Source of the DNA: Klebsiella sp. WP3-W18-ESBL-02
Lineage (GTDB): Bacteria; Pseudomonadota; Gammaproteobacteria; Enterobacterales; Enterobacteriaceae
DNA: 64,000 nt
Direction of reading: 5' to 3'
Assembly (NCBI RefSeq): GCF_014168815.1
Contig: NZ_AP021972.1
Location: 5,022,001 to 5,086,000, forward strand
Shown: piece after piece, positions 25,980 to 34,373 of the stretch
How the letters are laid out: every line of letters begins with the position of its first letter
How positions within the stretch are numbered: the stretch's first letter is position 1
Notes under the pieces: model-generated
The model's input: only the letters and a program-made list of their open reading frames with translations
Told to the model about the DNA's origin: nothing
The model's database searches: none
Position numbers and translations under genes: made by a program

Positions 25980-26038
25980 GGCTGTTGCAAGGAGGATTGA
26001 TTTATAAGGGATTTTTTCTAAGTGCCTGATAAAAAAAA
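25980..26038. other. Right prophage attachment junction (approximate)
   Basis: Phage-type sequence ends and host cpxP/CpxQ sequence begins in this stretch. The core cannot be delimited because the left junction is outside the window. The A-run at 26031-26038 (CpxQ T-run) is the first base-for-base host-like sequence, so the core probably overlaps it. Confidence 0.55.
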
Positions 26039-26088
26039 CCCCCACATCATGTGGGGGAAGACAGGGATGGTGTCTATGGCAAGGAAAA
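26031..26088 (-). ncRNA. cpxQ: CpxQ small RNA (cpxP 3' UTR)
   Basis: The minus strand from 26088 reads UUUUCCUUGCCAUAGACACC and ends in the CCCCC/GGGGG terminator plus U-run, as in E. coli and Salmonella CpxQ except for one loop base (58 nt). CpxQ is released from cpxP mRNA by RNase E and represses envelope-protein mRNAs with Hfq. The terminator is directly at the prophage boundary and appears intact. Confidence 0.9.
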
Positions 26089-26098
26089 ACAGGGTTTG

Positions 26099-26599
26099 TT
26101 ACTGGTTGCTACGGGTATTGCTACTAAACAGATTCACATTCGAATCTTGTTGCATCCGTGCAACGTCACGCAGCTGCTCCATTCGCTGCTGGTGATTCTC
26201 ATTTAAAGCCGCTTGCTGCTCTGGCGTAAGCAGGCGGTACATCTGATTGCGAACCTTTGCCATTTCAACCTGGCGATTCACCTGCTCCTCGGCCATTTTC
26301 TCGGCCTGGGCGCGCACAGCGGCTTCATCAAATTTTTCTGCGGTGACAAGGCGATGCATTGTCTCCATTTCGCTAACATTAACAGGTGGACGATCGTGTC
26401 GTGCCCGTTGCATCAGATCGCGCATCTGTTGACGTTGATGTTCGGTTAAACTAATACCGTCGAACATATGGCCCTGGCCGTTTCTCAGCGGGTTATTTTC
26501 CGCCGGGTGCCAGTTAACGCTGGTGACGACTTCATCGGCCTGGCTTAGTGCACTGAATGCCAGCGTTGAGGCCATGACGGCAGCGATAACATTGCGCAT
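26099..26599 (-). CDS. cpxP: CpxP, periplasmic inhibitor and chaperone of the Cpx response
   Basis: 166 residues with a signal peptide (about 1-22) and the two conserved LTxxQ-type motifs (LTEHQ near 52, LTPEQ near 125) of the CpxP/Spy fold. ATG 26599 is preceded by GGAG; an overlapping GTG at 26602 is unlikely. CpxP binds CpxA and reduces its activity. Divergent from cpxRA and strongly CpxR-activated through the box at 26680. Its 3' UTR yields CpxQ. Confidence 0.95.
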   Translation of the reverse strand: MRNVIAAVMASTLAFSALSQADEVVTSVNWHPAENNPLRNGQGHMFDGISLTEHQRQQMRDLMQRARHDRPPVNVSEMETMHRLVTAEKFDEAAVRAQAEKMAEEQVNRQVEMAKVRNQMYRLLTPEQQAALNENHQQRMEQLRDVARMQQDSNVNLFSSNTRSNQ

Positions 26600-26679
26600 C
26601 ACATGCTCCCAAAAACTTTTGTGTCGCGATTCAACGAGAGACAGTTTACGATTCAGGCTGAAAACATGCGTCAGGGGGT

Positions 26680-26694
26680 GTAAAACAACGTAAA
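26680..26694. promoter_or_regulatory. CpxR box
   Basis: GTAAA-ACAAC-GTAAA, an exact match to the consensus GTAAA-N5-GTAAA, in the 149-base region between divergent cpxP and cpxR. Confidence 0.85.
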
Positions 26695-26748
26695 GTCATG
26701 GATTAGCTGGCTCTGATGACGTAATTTCTGCCTCGGAGGGATGAAAAT

Positions 26749-27447
26749 ATGAATAAAATTTTATTAGTTGATGATGACCGAGAGCTGACTTCCTTACTTA
26801 AGGAACTGCTTGATATGGAAGGTTTTAACGTACTGGTTGCCCATGATGGCGAGCAGGCGCTTGCGCTTCTTGATGACAGCATCGACCTACTTTTACTCGA
26901 CGTGATGATGCCGAAAAAGAACGGTATCGACACGCTGAAAGAATTGCGACAAACACACCAGACTCCCGTCATTATGCTGACCGCCCGCGGAAGCGAGCTG
27001 GATCGCGTTCTGGGCCTCGAACTGGGCGCAGATGACTATTTACCTAAGCCGTTTAACGATCGTGAACTGGTCGCTCGTATCCGCGCTATTTTGCGCCGTT
27101 CACACTGGAGCGAACAGCAGCAAAGTAGCGACGCCAGTTCGCCGACCGTTGAAGTCGATGCGCTGAGCCTCAACCCGGGTCGCCAGGAAGCCAGTTTTGA
27201 TGGCCAAACCCTGGAGCTGACCGGCACTGAGTTCACCCTGCTTTATCTGCTGGCACAGCACCTCGGCCAGGTTGTCTCGCGCGAACATTTAAGCCAGGAA
27301 GTGCTGGGGAAACGCTTAACGCCGTTCGATCGCGCGATCGACATGCATATTTCCAACCTGCGCCGGAAGCTGCCGGAGCGTAAAGACGGTCATCCGTGGT
27401 TTAAAACCCTGCGTGGTCGCGGTTATCTGATGGTCTCCGCTTCATGA
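26749..27447 (+). CDS. cpxR: CpxR response regulator
   Basis: 232 residues, same length as E. coli. OmpR/PhoB type: receiver domain 1-120 with phospho-acceptor D51 (LLLLDVMMP) and a C-terminal winged helix ending TLRGRGYLMV. Activates envelope-stress genes. Overlaps cpxA by four bases. Confidence 0.97.
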   Translation: MNKILLVDDDRELTSLLKELLDMEGFNVLVAHDGEQALALLDDSIDLLLLDVMMPKKNGIDTLKELRQTHQTPVIMLTARGSELDRVLGLELGADDYLPKPFNDRELVARIRAILRRSHWSEQQQSSDASSPTVEVDALSLNPGRQEASFDGQTLELTGTEFTLLYLLAQHLGQVVSREHLSQEVLGKRLTPFDRAIDMHISNLRRKLPERKDGHPWFKTLRGRGYLMVSAS

Positions 27448-28817
27448 TAGGAAGTTTAACCGCCCGCATCTTCGCCATCTTCTGGTTAACCCTGGCGCTG
27501 GTGTTGATGTTGGTTTTGATGTTACCCAAGCTCGATTCGCGCCAGATGACGGAGCTGCTCGACAGCGAGCAGCGCCAGGGCATCATGATTGAGCAGCACG
27601 TTGAAGAAGAGCTGGCCAACGATCCCCCCAACGATTTGATGTGGTGGCGTCGGCTGTTCCGCGCAATTGATAAATGGGCACCGCCGGGCCAGCGTTTGCT
27701 GCTGGTGACCAGCGAAGGCCGCGTGATTGGCGCAGAACGTAACGAAATGCAGATTATCCGTAACTTCATCGGGCAGTCGGACAACGCCGACCATCCGCAG
27801 AAGAAAAAATACGGTCGCGTTGAGTTAGTCGGGCCATTTTCGATTCGTGACGGTGAGGATAACTATCAGTTATACCTGATCCGTCCGGCCAGCAGCTCGC
27901 AGTCTGATTTTATCAACCTGCTGTTCGACCGGCCGCTGCTGCTGCTTATCGTCACCATGCTGGTCAGCGCGCCGCTGCTGCTGTGGCTGGCGTGGAGCCT
28001 GGCAAAACCGGCGCGTAAGCTAAAAAATGCTGCGGATGAAGTCGCCCAGGGCAACCTGCGACAGCATCCTGAGCTGGAGTCGGGGCCGCAAGAGTTTCTG
28101 GCGGCGGGCGCCAGCTTTAACCAGATGGTAATGGCGCTGGAGCGGATGATGACGTCCCAGCAGCGTTTGCTTTCCGATATATCCCACGAGTTGCGTACGC
28201 CGTTAACGCGCCTGCAGCTGGGCACCGCGCTGCTGCGTCGCCGTAGCGGCGAAAGCAAGGAGCTGGAGCGTATCGAAACGGAAGCACAGCGTCTGGATAG
28301 CATGATTAACGACATGTTAGTTATGTCGCGCAATCAGCAGAAAAGCGCGCTGGTCAGCGAAACGCTGAAGGCAAATCAGCTGTGGGGCGAGGTGCTGGAC
28401 AACGCCGCATTTGAAGCCGAGCAAATGGGCAAATCATTTAGCGTCGATTACCCGCCGGGCCCGTGGCCGCTGTACGGCAACCCAAATGCGCTGGAGAGCG
28501 CGCTGGAGAACATCGTTCGTAACGCGCTGCGCTACTCGCACACCAAAATTGCCGTCAGCTTCTCGGTTGATAAAGACGGCGTCACCGTTCACGTGGACGA
28601 TGACGGCCCGGGCGTTAGCCCGGAAGACCGTGAGCAGATTTTCCGCCCGTTCTACCGTACCGATGAAGCACGTGACCGCGAATCCGGCGGCACGGGACTG
28701 GGGCTGGCGATTGTGGAAAGCGCTATGCAGCAGCACCGAGGCTGGGTTAAGGCTGATGACAGCCCGCTCGGCGGATTACGCCTGACGCTGTGGCTCCCGC
28801 TCTACAAGCGAACGTAA
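27444..28817 (+). CDS. cpxA: CpxA sensor histidine kinase
   Basis: 457 residues, as in E. coli. Two membrane spans (about 8-28 and 165-185) flank the periplasmic sensor; HAMP follows; phospho-acceptor H248 is in SDISHELRTPLTR; ATP-binding N and G boxes (ENIVRNALRYS, DDGPGV, GTGLGLAIV). Senses envelope stress, phosphorylates CpxR and is restrained by CpxP. Confidence 0.97.
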   Translation: MIGSLTARIFAIFWLTLALVLMLVLMLPKLDSRQMTELLDSEQRQGIMIEQHVEEELANDPPNDLMWWRRLFRAIDKWAPPGQRLLLVTSEGRVIGAERNEMQIIRNFIGQSDNADHPQKKKYGRVELVGPFSIRDGEDNYQLYLIRPASSSQSDFINLLFDRPLLLLIVTMLVSAPLLLWLAWSLAKPARKLKNAADEVAQGNLRQHPELESGPQEFLAAGASFNQMVMALERMMTSQQRLLSDISHELRTPLTRLQLGTALLRRRSGESKELERIETEAQRLDSMINDMLVMSRNQQKSALVSETLKANQLWGEVLDNAAFEAEQMGKSFSVDYPPGPWPLYGNPNALESALENIVRNALRYSHTKIAVSFSVDKDGVTVHVDDDGPGVSPEDREQIFRPFYRTDEARDRESGGTGLGLAIVESAMQQHRGWVKADDSPLGGLRLTLWLPLYKRT

Positions 28818-28822
28818 AAGAC

Positions 28823-28854
28823 AATCGGCCTGCTTATGCAGGCCGATTTTTTTG
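28823..28854 (+). terminator. cpxRA terminator
   Basis: 11-bp stem AATCGGCCTGC/GCAGGCCGATT with TTAT loop and a T-run, six bases after the cpxA stop. Confidence 0.88.
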
Positions 28855-28872
28855 TAAGCTGAAAGAGGCGAA

Positions 28873-28926
28873 GCCGTCATCGGACAATGTGCACCTGACG
28901 GCCCGATGGCGCTAGGCTTATTCGGC
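28873..28926. repeat. REP-like element
   Basis: GCCGTCATCGG and GCCCGATGGCGCTAGGCTTA are related to the enterobacterial REP/BIME sequences also seen at 38250 and 40854. It overlaps the last codons of yiiM, between convergent cpxA and yiiM. Confidence 0.5.
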
Positions 28927-29598
28927 CTTCCCCCACAATCTTCTGCGGTTATCTTCAATTTTGCCGCTCAGCCGACGTTTTTGCATCGTTCTGCTCCAGC
29001 TTGCCGACAGCCCGGCGGCGCTCAGCAGGCGGTGATACTGGTCGTCATCAAACGGCATATGCCAGGCAATAGCGGCGGCTTCATACACCGAAATATCGCT
29101 TAACCGCGATACCAGCTCCAGCGGCGCATCGCTGGAGACTTTGCCTGGTGCGATGACCCGATACAGCCACCCCACCTGACCGCTGTTCTGCATCAGGGAA
29201 GCCATGTCGCTAATCGCAAAGTGGAAATTAAGTTTGAAGCACGGCGAGCGCGGCTGAGTGACCTGAATTAACGTCTCGCCCCAGCGGTAAATATCACCGA
29301 TAAACACGTTGTGCTCGGTCATTCCTTCCGTCGACAGGTTTTCACCAAATGCAGGGGGGCAAAACAGAGCGGCCTGTTCAGGAAATTCACGAATCAGCGT
29401 TTCGTAATGTTCGCGGGGGTACTGGCACAGCGCGCGATCGGGCCCACCGTGGATTTTTTTCTCGGCCTGTTCATCGCCGAGCAGTCCCCGCTCGGTCAGC
29501 TCCAGCTCACCGTCAATCTGTACTTTGGCAATCGCGCTGGGACGGCTACCGTCATAATCACGGATTTTGCCAATAAACACGTCAACCGGATAATGCAT
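28918..29598 (-). CDS. yiiM: YiiM, MOSC-domain 6-N-hydroxylaminopurine reductase
   Basis: 226 residues from ATG 29598 (AAGGAG eight bases upstream), colinear with E. coli YiiM (224). The MOSC domain with PRSPCFKL holds the cysteine that binds molybdenum cofactor. YiiM detoxifies N-hydroxylated bases. Downstream of sodA as in E. coli. Confidence 0.93.
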   Translation of the reverse strand: MHYPVDVFIGKIRDYDGSRPSAIAKVQIDGELELTERGLLGDEQAEKKIHGGPDRALCQYPREHYETLIREFPEQAALFCPPAFGENLSTEGMTEHNVFIGDIYRWGETLIQVTQPRSPCFKLNFHFAISDMASLMQNSGQVGWLYRVIAPGKVSSDAPLELVSRLSDISVYEAAAIAWHMPFDDDQYHRLLSAAGLSASWSRTMQKRRLSGKIEDNRRRLWGKAE

Positions 29599-29620
29599 CT
29601 GCTGCTCCTTAGGCGGATAC

Positions 29621-29647
29621 AAAAAAAGCGAGTCATCAGACTCGCTT
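29621..29647 (-). terminator. sodA terminator
   Basis: Stem AAGCGAGTC/GACTCGCTT with four-base loop, followed on the minus strand by a T-run of seven. Separates sodA from yiiM. Confidence 0.88.
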
Positions 29648-29667
29648 CTCAGGACGTGCAATGCAAA

Positions 29668-30288
29668 TTATTTTTTAGCGGCGAAACGCGCTGCTGCTTC
29701 GTCCCAGTTCACCACGTTCCAGAACTCTTTGATGTAGTCCGGGCGGCGGTTCTGGAATTTCAGGTAGTAAGCGTGTTCCCACACGTCCAGACCCACGATA
29801 GGGAAGCCGGAAGCGCCAGAAACGGCTTCACCCATCAGCGGGGAATCCTGGTTAGCGGTAGAAACCACGGCCAGTTTGTCGCCTTTCAGCACCAGCCACG
29901 CCCAGCCGGAGCCGAAACGGGTCGCTGCTGCTTTTTCAAATTCAGCTTTGAAGTTGTCAACGGAACCGAAATCGCGCTCGATAGCCGCTTTCAGATCACC
30001 CTGCAGGGTGGTGCCTTTTTTCAGGCCTTTCCAGAAGAAGCTGTGGTTCGCGTGGCCGCCAGCGTTGTTACGCAGAACGGTTTTCTTGTCGGCCGGCAGC
30101 TGATCCAGTTTGGTGATCAGCTCTTCTGCAGACAGAGAAGCGAACTCCGGCAGGCTTTCCAGCGCTGCATTAGCGTTGTTCACGTAGGCCTGGTGGTGCT
30201 TGCTGTGATGGATTTCCATCGTCTGTTTGTCGAAGTGCGGTTCCAGGGCATCGTACGCATAAGGCAGTGATGGCAGGGTATAGCTCAT
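29668..30288 (-). CDS. sodA: Manganese superoxide dismutase
   Basis: 206 residues from ATG 30288, near-identical to E. coli SodA throughout. Metal ligands recognisable: H in HHSKHH, H in GHANHSFF, and DVWEHAYY near the C-terminus. Converts superoxide to hydrogen peroxide and oxygen in the cytoplasm. A Fur box lies 76 bases upstream. Confidence 0.97.
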   Translation of the reverse strand: MSYTLPSLPYAYDALEPHFDKQTMEIHHSKHHQAYVNNANAALESLPEFASLSAEELITKLDQLPADKKTVLRNNAGGHANHSFFWKGLKKGTTLQGDLKAAIERDFGSVDNFKAEFEKAAATRFGSGWAWLVLKGDKLAVVSTANQDSPLMGEAVSGASGFPIVGLDVWEHAYYLKFQNRRPDYIKEFWNVVNWDEAAARFAAKK

Positions 30289-30363
30289 AATCATCTCCAT
30301 TATTGTCGGGCGGCAAACCTGTAAACGCCGCGTAATCAGTTGGTTCATTATAGTTAATTAAAT

Positions 30364-30382
30364 GATATTGAAAATGATTATC
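30364..30382 (-). promoter_or_regulatory. Fur box of sodA
   Basis: The 19-bp minus-strand sequence GATAATCATTTTCAATATC agrees well with GATAATGATAATCATTATC, and its position matches the E. coli sodA promoter. Confidence 0.75.
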
Positions 30383-30499
30383 AATGCCGTAGTTTTTATA
30401 TGGATATAACGAATTGTTATGTTCCTGATATTCTGTGTGCTTTCGGTTAATCATCTTGATGAATTCTGAAAATTTCACACTTTGACCTCGCCCAATACA

Positions 30500-30575
30500 A
30501 CTACGTCGTTATTGCCACCTGAAGCCAGACGCTGGCAATAACCACAAGGTCTTTCACGTTTTTAACAGGTAATTT
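30500..30575 (+). promoter_or_regulatory. RhaS-type activator site and promoter of the TRAP operon
   Basis: Inverted repeat GTTATTGCCA (30508-30517) and TGGCAATAAC (30533-30542), spacer 15 bp. The rhaBAD promoter in this window has TTGCCA and TGTCAG with the same 15-bp spacer. The right half-site reads ACCTTGTGGTTATTGCCAGC on the complement and agrees at 15 of 20 positions with the rhaB-proximal half-site ACCTTCTCGTTACTGACAGG. AAGG to -10 (TAATTT, 30570-30575) is 20 bases, exactly as at rhaB (TAGACT), and the distance to the start codon differs by one base. A CRP site like that of rhaBAD is not evident. Confidence 0.8.
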
Positions 30576-30606
30576 CGCCCCGGAACTATCAAACGTTGAG
30601 GGCAAT

Positions 30607-31587
30607 ATGAAATTACTACGGACAGTCAAAATACTTCTGTTGTGCTGCCTTTCGCTGCCTGCATTTTCGCATGCCGGGACGGTACTCCGCCTCGCTTATG
30701 CCGAGAACAGCCAGCCGGTGAAAGATGCGCTGCGATTCCTGGGTGACCAGATCGAGGAGAAAACGCACGGCGATATCAAGGTGATGTATTTCCCGGACGG
30801 CCAGTTGGGAGGTGAGCGCGAGCTGGTTGAGCTGACCCAGGTCGGCGTCGTGGACATCACCAAAGTCTCATCCGGACTGATGGAAAGCTTCTCGCCAATG
30901 TACGGCGTGTTCTCCCTTCCCTATCTCTTCGCCGACCGCGATGAATACTACAAAGTGATGGATAACCCGGACGTTATGACGCCGGTTTATCAATCAACCC
31001 AGGCACAGGGCTTTATCGGCATAGGCTGGTACGACTCGGGGGCCCGTAACTTCTACATGAGTAAAGCGCCGGTACGCAGCATTGACGATCTGAAAGGCAA
31101 AAAAATCCGCGTCATGCAGAGCGACACCGCCATCCGTACGCTGAAACTGCTGGGCGCATCGCCTATTGCCATGGGCCAGGCCGAAGTCTATACCTCGCTG
31201 CAACAAGGCATTCTGGACGGCGCTGAAAACAACGAATTTGCCCTGACCATCGCACGTCACGGTGAAGTTGCCCGTTTTTACACCTACGACATGCATACCC
31301 GCATTCCCGACATTCTGCTGATGAGTTCGCTCACGCTGGAAAAACTCACCGCCGAACAGCAGCGCATCGTCAATGAAGCGATAAAAGCCTCCATTGAATT
31401 TGAGAAAGCCGCCTGGGACGCTGAAATCGAAAAAACCAAACAGCAGGCCGTGAAGGACTTCAACGTTGAGTTTTTTGAAATTGATATCAAACCCTTCCAA
31501 CAGGCCGTGCAGCCCATCTACGCCGATCTGAAAAGCCGACCGGTGCTGGATAATCTCTATCAGAAAATCCAGGCCGCGAAACACTGA
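30607..31587 (+). CDS. TRAP transporter substrate-binding protein (DctP family)
   Basis: 326 residues with a signal peptide (about 1-23). Periplasmic binding protein of TRAP systems: YFPDGQLGGERELVELTQVG, LKGKKIRVMQSD with the carboxylate-binding Arg, and AEVYTSLQQGILDGAEN. Substrate not predictable from sequence. First gene of a three-gene operon under a RhaS-like promoter. Most characterised TRAP systems carry carboxylated substrates, so a sugar acid or modified rhamnose is as possible as rhamnose. Confidence 0.9.
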   Translation: MKLLRTVKILLLCCLSLPAFSHAGTVLRLAYAENSQPVKDALRFLGDQIEEKTHGDIKVMYFPDGQLGGERELVELTQVGVVDITKVSSGLMESFSPMYGVFSLPYLFADRDEYYKVMDNPDVMTPVYQSTQAQGFIGIGWYDSGARNFYMSKAPVRSIDDLKGKKIRVMQSDTAIRTLKLLGASPIAMGQAEVYTSLQQGILDGAENNEFALTIARHGEVARFYTYDMHTRIPDILLMSSLTLEKLTAEQQRIVNEAIKASIEFEKAAWDAEIEKTKQQAVKDFNVEFFEIDIKPFQQAVQPIYADLKSRPVLDNLYQKIQAAKH

Positions 31588-31603
31588 TACCTAAGGACTC
31601 AAA

Positions 31604-32101
31604 ATGGAAATAATCAGAAAAGGACTCGATCGGCTACTGGAAGCCGTCTGCTGCCTGGTGCTGGCAATGATGGTTGCCGTTTCATGCTGGCAGGTCATTA
31701 GCCGCTATATCGTTGGCCAACCAAGCACCATTACCGAGGAACTGCTGCGCTTCTCTTTAGTGTGGATCTCGATGCTGGGCATGGCCTACGTTGCCGGTAA
31801 ACAGCAGCATATCAGCCTGACCATTCTGGTCGATAAGGTCTCCGCGCAGGTGCGTCACGGATGGATGATCGTTCTGCAGCTGACCTTTATGGCGTTTTCT
31901 ACGTGGATTTTAATCATCGGCGGCCTGAAAATTTCCGCCATCTCCATGCTGCAAATCTCACCTGCACTGGGCATTCCCATGGGCCAGGTTTACTACGCGC
32001 TGCCGATTGCCGGCGTGCTGATCATTATCTATAGCGTGCTGAACATCATTGATTCCCTGCGCGCTATGGCGCAACCGTCCCCGCAGCACGTGGAGAAATA
32101 A
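31604..32101 (+). CDS. TRAP transporter small membrane subunit (DctQ family)
   Basis: 165 residues, four predicted spans, with the DctQ signature region ITEELLRFSLVWISMLGMAY. Forms the membrane complex with the large subunit. 16 bases after the binding protein and two bases before the large subunit gene. Confidence 0.9.
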   Translation: MEIIRKGLDRLLEAVCCLVLAMMVAVSCWQVISRYIVGQPSTITEELLRFSLVWISMLGMAYVAGKQQHISLTILVDKVSAQVRHGWMIVLQLTFMAFSTWILIIGGLKISAISMLQISPALGIPMGQVYYALPIAGVLIIIYSVLNIIDSLRAMAQPSPQHVEK

Positions 32102-32102
32102 C

Positions 32103-33410
32103 ATGATAGATCCGATTACCGCTTCGCTAACGCTGATCGGCGTTTTTGTGGTCCTGCTGGCGATGGGTGCGCCGATTGGGATTTGTATCGTCATCGCCTC
32201 ATGCAGCACGATGATGCTGGTGCTGCCTTTCGATATTTCGATGTTCGCGACCGCGCAGAAAATGTTCTCCAGCCTGGACAGCTTTGCGCTGTTAGCGGTG
32301 CCTTTCTTCGTGCTTTCCGGGGTCATCATGAACAGCGGCGGCATTGCCGCACGATTGGTTAACTTCGCCAAACTGTTTACCGGCCGCCTGCCGGGCTCGC
32401 TGTCTTACACCAACATCGTCGGCAACATGATGTTCGGCGCCATTTCCGGTTCCGCCATCGCCGCCTCCACGTCTATCGGCGGCGTACTCGTGCCGATGAG
32501 CGCCAAAGAGGGCTATAACCGTAGTTTTGCCGCAGCGGTCAATATCGCTTCAGCGCCAACCGGTATGCTGATACCGCCAACCACCGCCTTCATTCTGTAT
32601 GCCTTAGCCAGCGGCGGTACCTCCATTGCGGCGCTGTTTGCCGGCGGCATGGTCGCTGGCGTGCTGTGGGGAATTGGCTGTATGGTGGTGACCTGGGTTG
32701 TGGCTAAACGTCATAACTACCGCGTCTTTTTCACCCTGCAAAAAGGCATGGCGCTTAAGGTCACGCTGGAGGCCATACCTAGCCTGCTGCTGATTGTCAT
32801 CATCGTCGGCGGTATCGTGAAGGGGATTTTTACAGCCATCGAGGCCTCCGCGATAGCGGTGGTTTATACCCTGTTTCTGACTCTGATTTGCTATAAGACA
32901 TTGAAGCTCAGAGATATGCCGTCGGTGTTCATTCAAACCGTCGTCATGACCGGGGTGATTATGTTCCTGCTGGCGACCTCATCAGCGATGTCTTTCTCGA
33001 TGTCGATCACCAATATTCCGACCGCGCTAAGCGAGATGATTCTCGGTATTTCAGAAAGCAAGGCAATGATTTTACTGGTCATTACCGTCTTCTTGCTGAT
33101 CATCGGTGCGTTTATGGATATCGGCCCCGCCATTCTGATTTTCACCCCGATTCTGCTACCGATCATGACCAAACTGGGCGTTGATCCGGTGCACTTTGGC
33201 ATCATCATGATCTACAACCTGGCCATTGGCACCATCACGCCGCCGGTGGGTAGCGGCCTGTACGTCGGGGCTAGCGTAGGTAAAGTGAAGGTGGAAGAGG
33301 TGCTGAAGCCGCTGATGCCGTTCTATATCGCGATAATCAGCGTACTGCTGCTGATAACCTATCTGCCGGAGCTGACGCTGTTCCTGCCGCGTCTGTTGGG
33401 CGTGATGTAA
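32103..33410 (+). CDS. TRAP transporter large membrane subunit (DctM family)
   Basis: 435 residues from ATG 32103; about 12 spans. Ion-coupled permease with GNMMFGAISGSAIAASTSIG and MLIPPTTAFILYA, both characteristic of DctM/SiaM. Completes the TRAP system. It converges on rhaR, exactly where and how rhaT lies in E. coli; no rhaT gene is present in the window. Confidence 0.92.
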   Translation: MIDPITASLTLIGVFVVLLAMGAPIGICIVIASCSTMMLVLPFDISMFATAQKMFSSLDSFALLAVPFFVLSGVIMNSGGIAARLVNFAKLFTGRLPGSLSYTNIVGNMMFGAISGSAIAASTSIGGVLVPMSAKEGYNRSFAAAVNIASAPTGMLIPPTTAFILYALASGGTSIAALFAGGMVAGVLWGIGCMVVTWVVAKRHNYRVFFTLQKGMALKVTLEAIPSLLLIVIIVGGIVKGIFTAIEASAIAVVYTLFLTLICYKTLKLRDMPSVFIQTVVMTGVIMFLLATSSAMSFSMSITNIPTALSEMILGISESKAMILLVITVFLLIIGAFMDIGPAILIFTPILLPIMTKLGVDPVHFGIIMIYNLAIGTITPPVGSGLYVGASVGKVKVEEVLKPLMPFYIAIISVLLLITYLPELTLFLPRLLGVM

Positions 33411-33417
33411 GACAACC

Positions 33418-33446
33418 CTCCCGGCCGTGCAGTACGCGGCCGGGAG
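33418..33446. terminator. Hairpin between convergent TRAP operon and rhaR
   Basis: 10-bp perfect stem CTCCCGGCCG/CGGCCGGGAG with nine-base loop. No T-run, so function as an intrinsic terminator is uncertain. Confidence 0.5.
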
Positions 33447-33452
33447 ATAGCG

Positions 33453-34301
33453 TTACGCGGCTACCCGGCTACGCTGCCGCCACTGGCCCGGCGTCATACC
33501 AATCTCACGGTTGAACACCACCGAGAAATAGTTACTGTCCTCAAACCCACACTGCATCGCCACTTCGCCAATCAGCAGTTCGGTATGCTGCAACAGATAC
33601 TGCGCGTGGCAAATGCGCAGCTGACGCAGGTAATGATTGACGGTCATCCCGGTCTGGTTGCGGAACTGCTGGCGCAGCGCGCGCTCGCTGCACGCCTGCT
33701 GCTCGCAGAAGGCATCCAGCGCGAATGGGCGATTAAGGCTGCCCGCCAGCGCGGTCAGCAGCTTGTCGAGCAGCGCTTCACTTTGCGTGGCCGCCAGATT
33801 GTCGGTGGCGTAGCGATAACGCTTCAGGCAAACCACCAGCTGCGCAAATAGCAGCTCAGACATCTGATTCGCCAGCGCATCATCTTTACGGCTTTCGTGT
33901 TCCAGTTGGGTCATGATCTGCCGCGCCTGCGTCATGCCGGTACTGCCAATGCGCCAGTGCGGCGCCCAGTGCGTACCGTGCAGGCCGGGGATGTGGGCAA
34001 CCCAATCCAGGTTCAGCTTCAGGCGCTCTGGGCAATAAATAATGTTTTGTAAAACCAGATCGTTAACTGAGGCGTAGGAGTGTTTATCTTCGGCGCGGAT
34101 ATAGAAAAGATCGCCGCGGGTGATCCGATAAGGGCGATCGTTGAGGATATGCAGACCATTGCCGCGCCAGACCAGAACCAGCTCGCAAAATTCGTGCGTA
34201 TGCTCGGCAAACACGTTCTGCGGATAACGATCCGCCACCGCCACGGCCTGCGTCGGGCTGGCAAAAAAATCGGCTTTTCGGAGAATGAGCTGGCCTGACA
34301 C
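33453..34301 (-). CDS. rhaR: RhaR, rhamnose-responsive activator of rhaSR
   Basis: 282 residues, same length as E. coli RhaR. N-terminal cupin-like sensor (FAEHTHEFCELVLVWRGNG) and C-terminal AraC-type double HTH (CSERALRQQFRNQTG; CGFEDSNYFSVVFNREIG). Binds L-rhamnose and activates rhaSR. 72 bases downstream of rhaS. Confidence 0.95.
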   Translation of the reverse strand: MSGQLILRKADFFASPTQAVAVADRYPQNVFAEHTHEFCELVLVWRGNGLHILNDRPYRITRGDLFYIRAEDKHSYASVNDLVLQNIIYCPERLKLNLDWVAHIPGLHGTHWAPHWRIGSTGMTQARQIMTQLEHESRKDDALANQMSELLFAQLVVCLKRYRYATDNLAATQSEALLDKLLTALAGSLNRPFALDAFCEQQACSERALRQQFRNQTGMTVNHYLRQLRICHAQYLLQHTELLIGEVAMQCGFEDSNYFSVVFNREIGMTPGQWRQRSRVAA

Positions 34302-34373
34302 GCTAATACCTCAACGACTAACAACCGCTTATTATTCGTCGTTTTGCGGCAAAAAACGGTGACTGCCTTCGCG

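Larger units (their letters stand above)
1..26038. mobile_element. P2-type prophage (left end outside the window)
   Basis: A near-complete P2-like prophage: integrase, C repressor, Cox, replication protein A, Q/P, O-N-M-L-X, lysis cassette, R-S-V-W-J-I, tail fibre and E/T/U are all recognisable by sequence and order. The right boundary lies between the integrase stop (25,920) and the CpxQ terminator (26,031-26,057). The left attachment site, FI, most of FII, D and ogr are not in the window. Compared with P2 the FII-E-T-U block is on the opposite strand, and the tin/old interval carries a different two-gene cargo. No disrupted structural gene was found, so it may be functional, but this cannot be judged without the left end. 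Confidence 0.93.

Noticed and set aside
30170..30478. 103-codon open frame upstream of sodA on the minus strand
   Set aside because: Covers the sodA promoter and Fur box and runs into the sodA coding region in another frame.
30481..30496. CRP site upstream of the TRAP RhaS site
   Set aside because: At the position equivalent to the rhaBAD CRP site only one half (TTTGA) is similar; the other half does not match.
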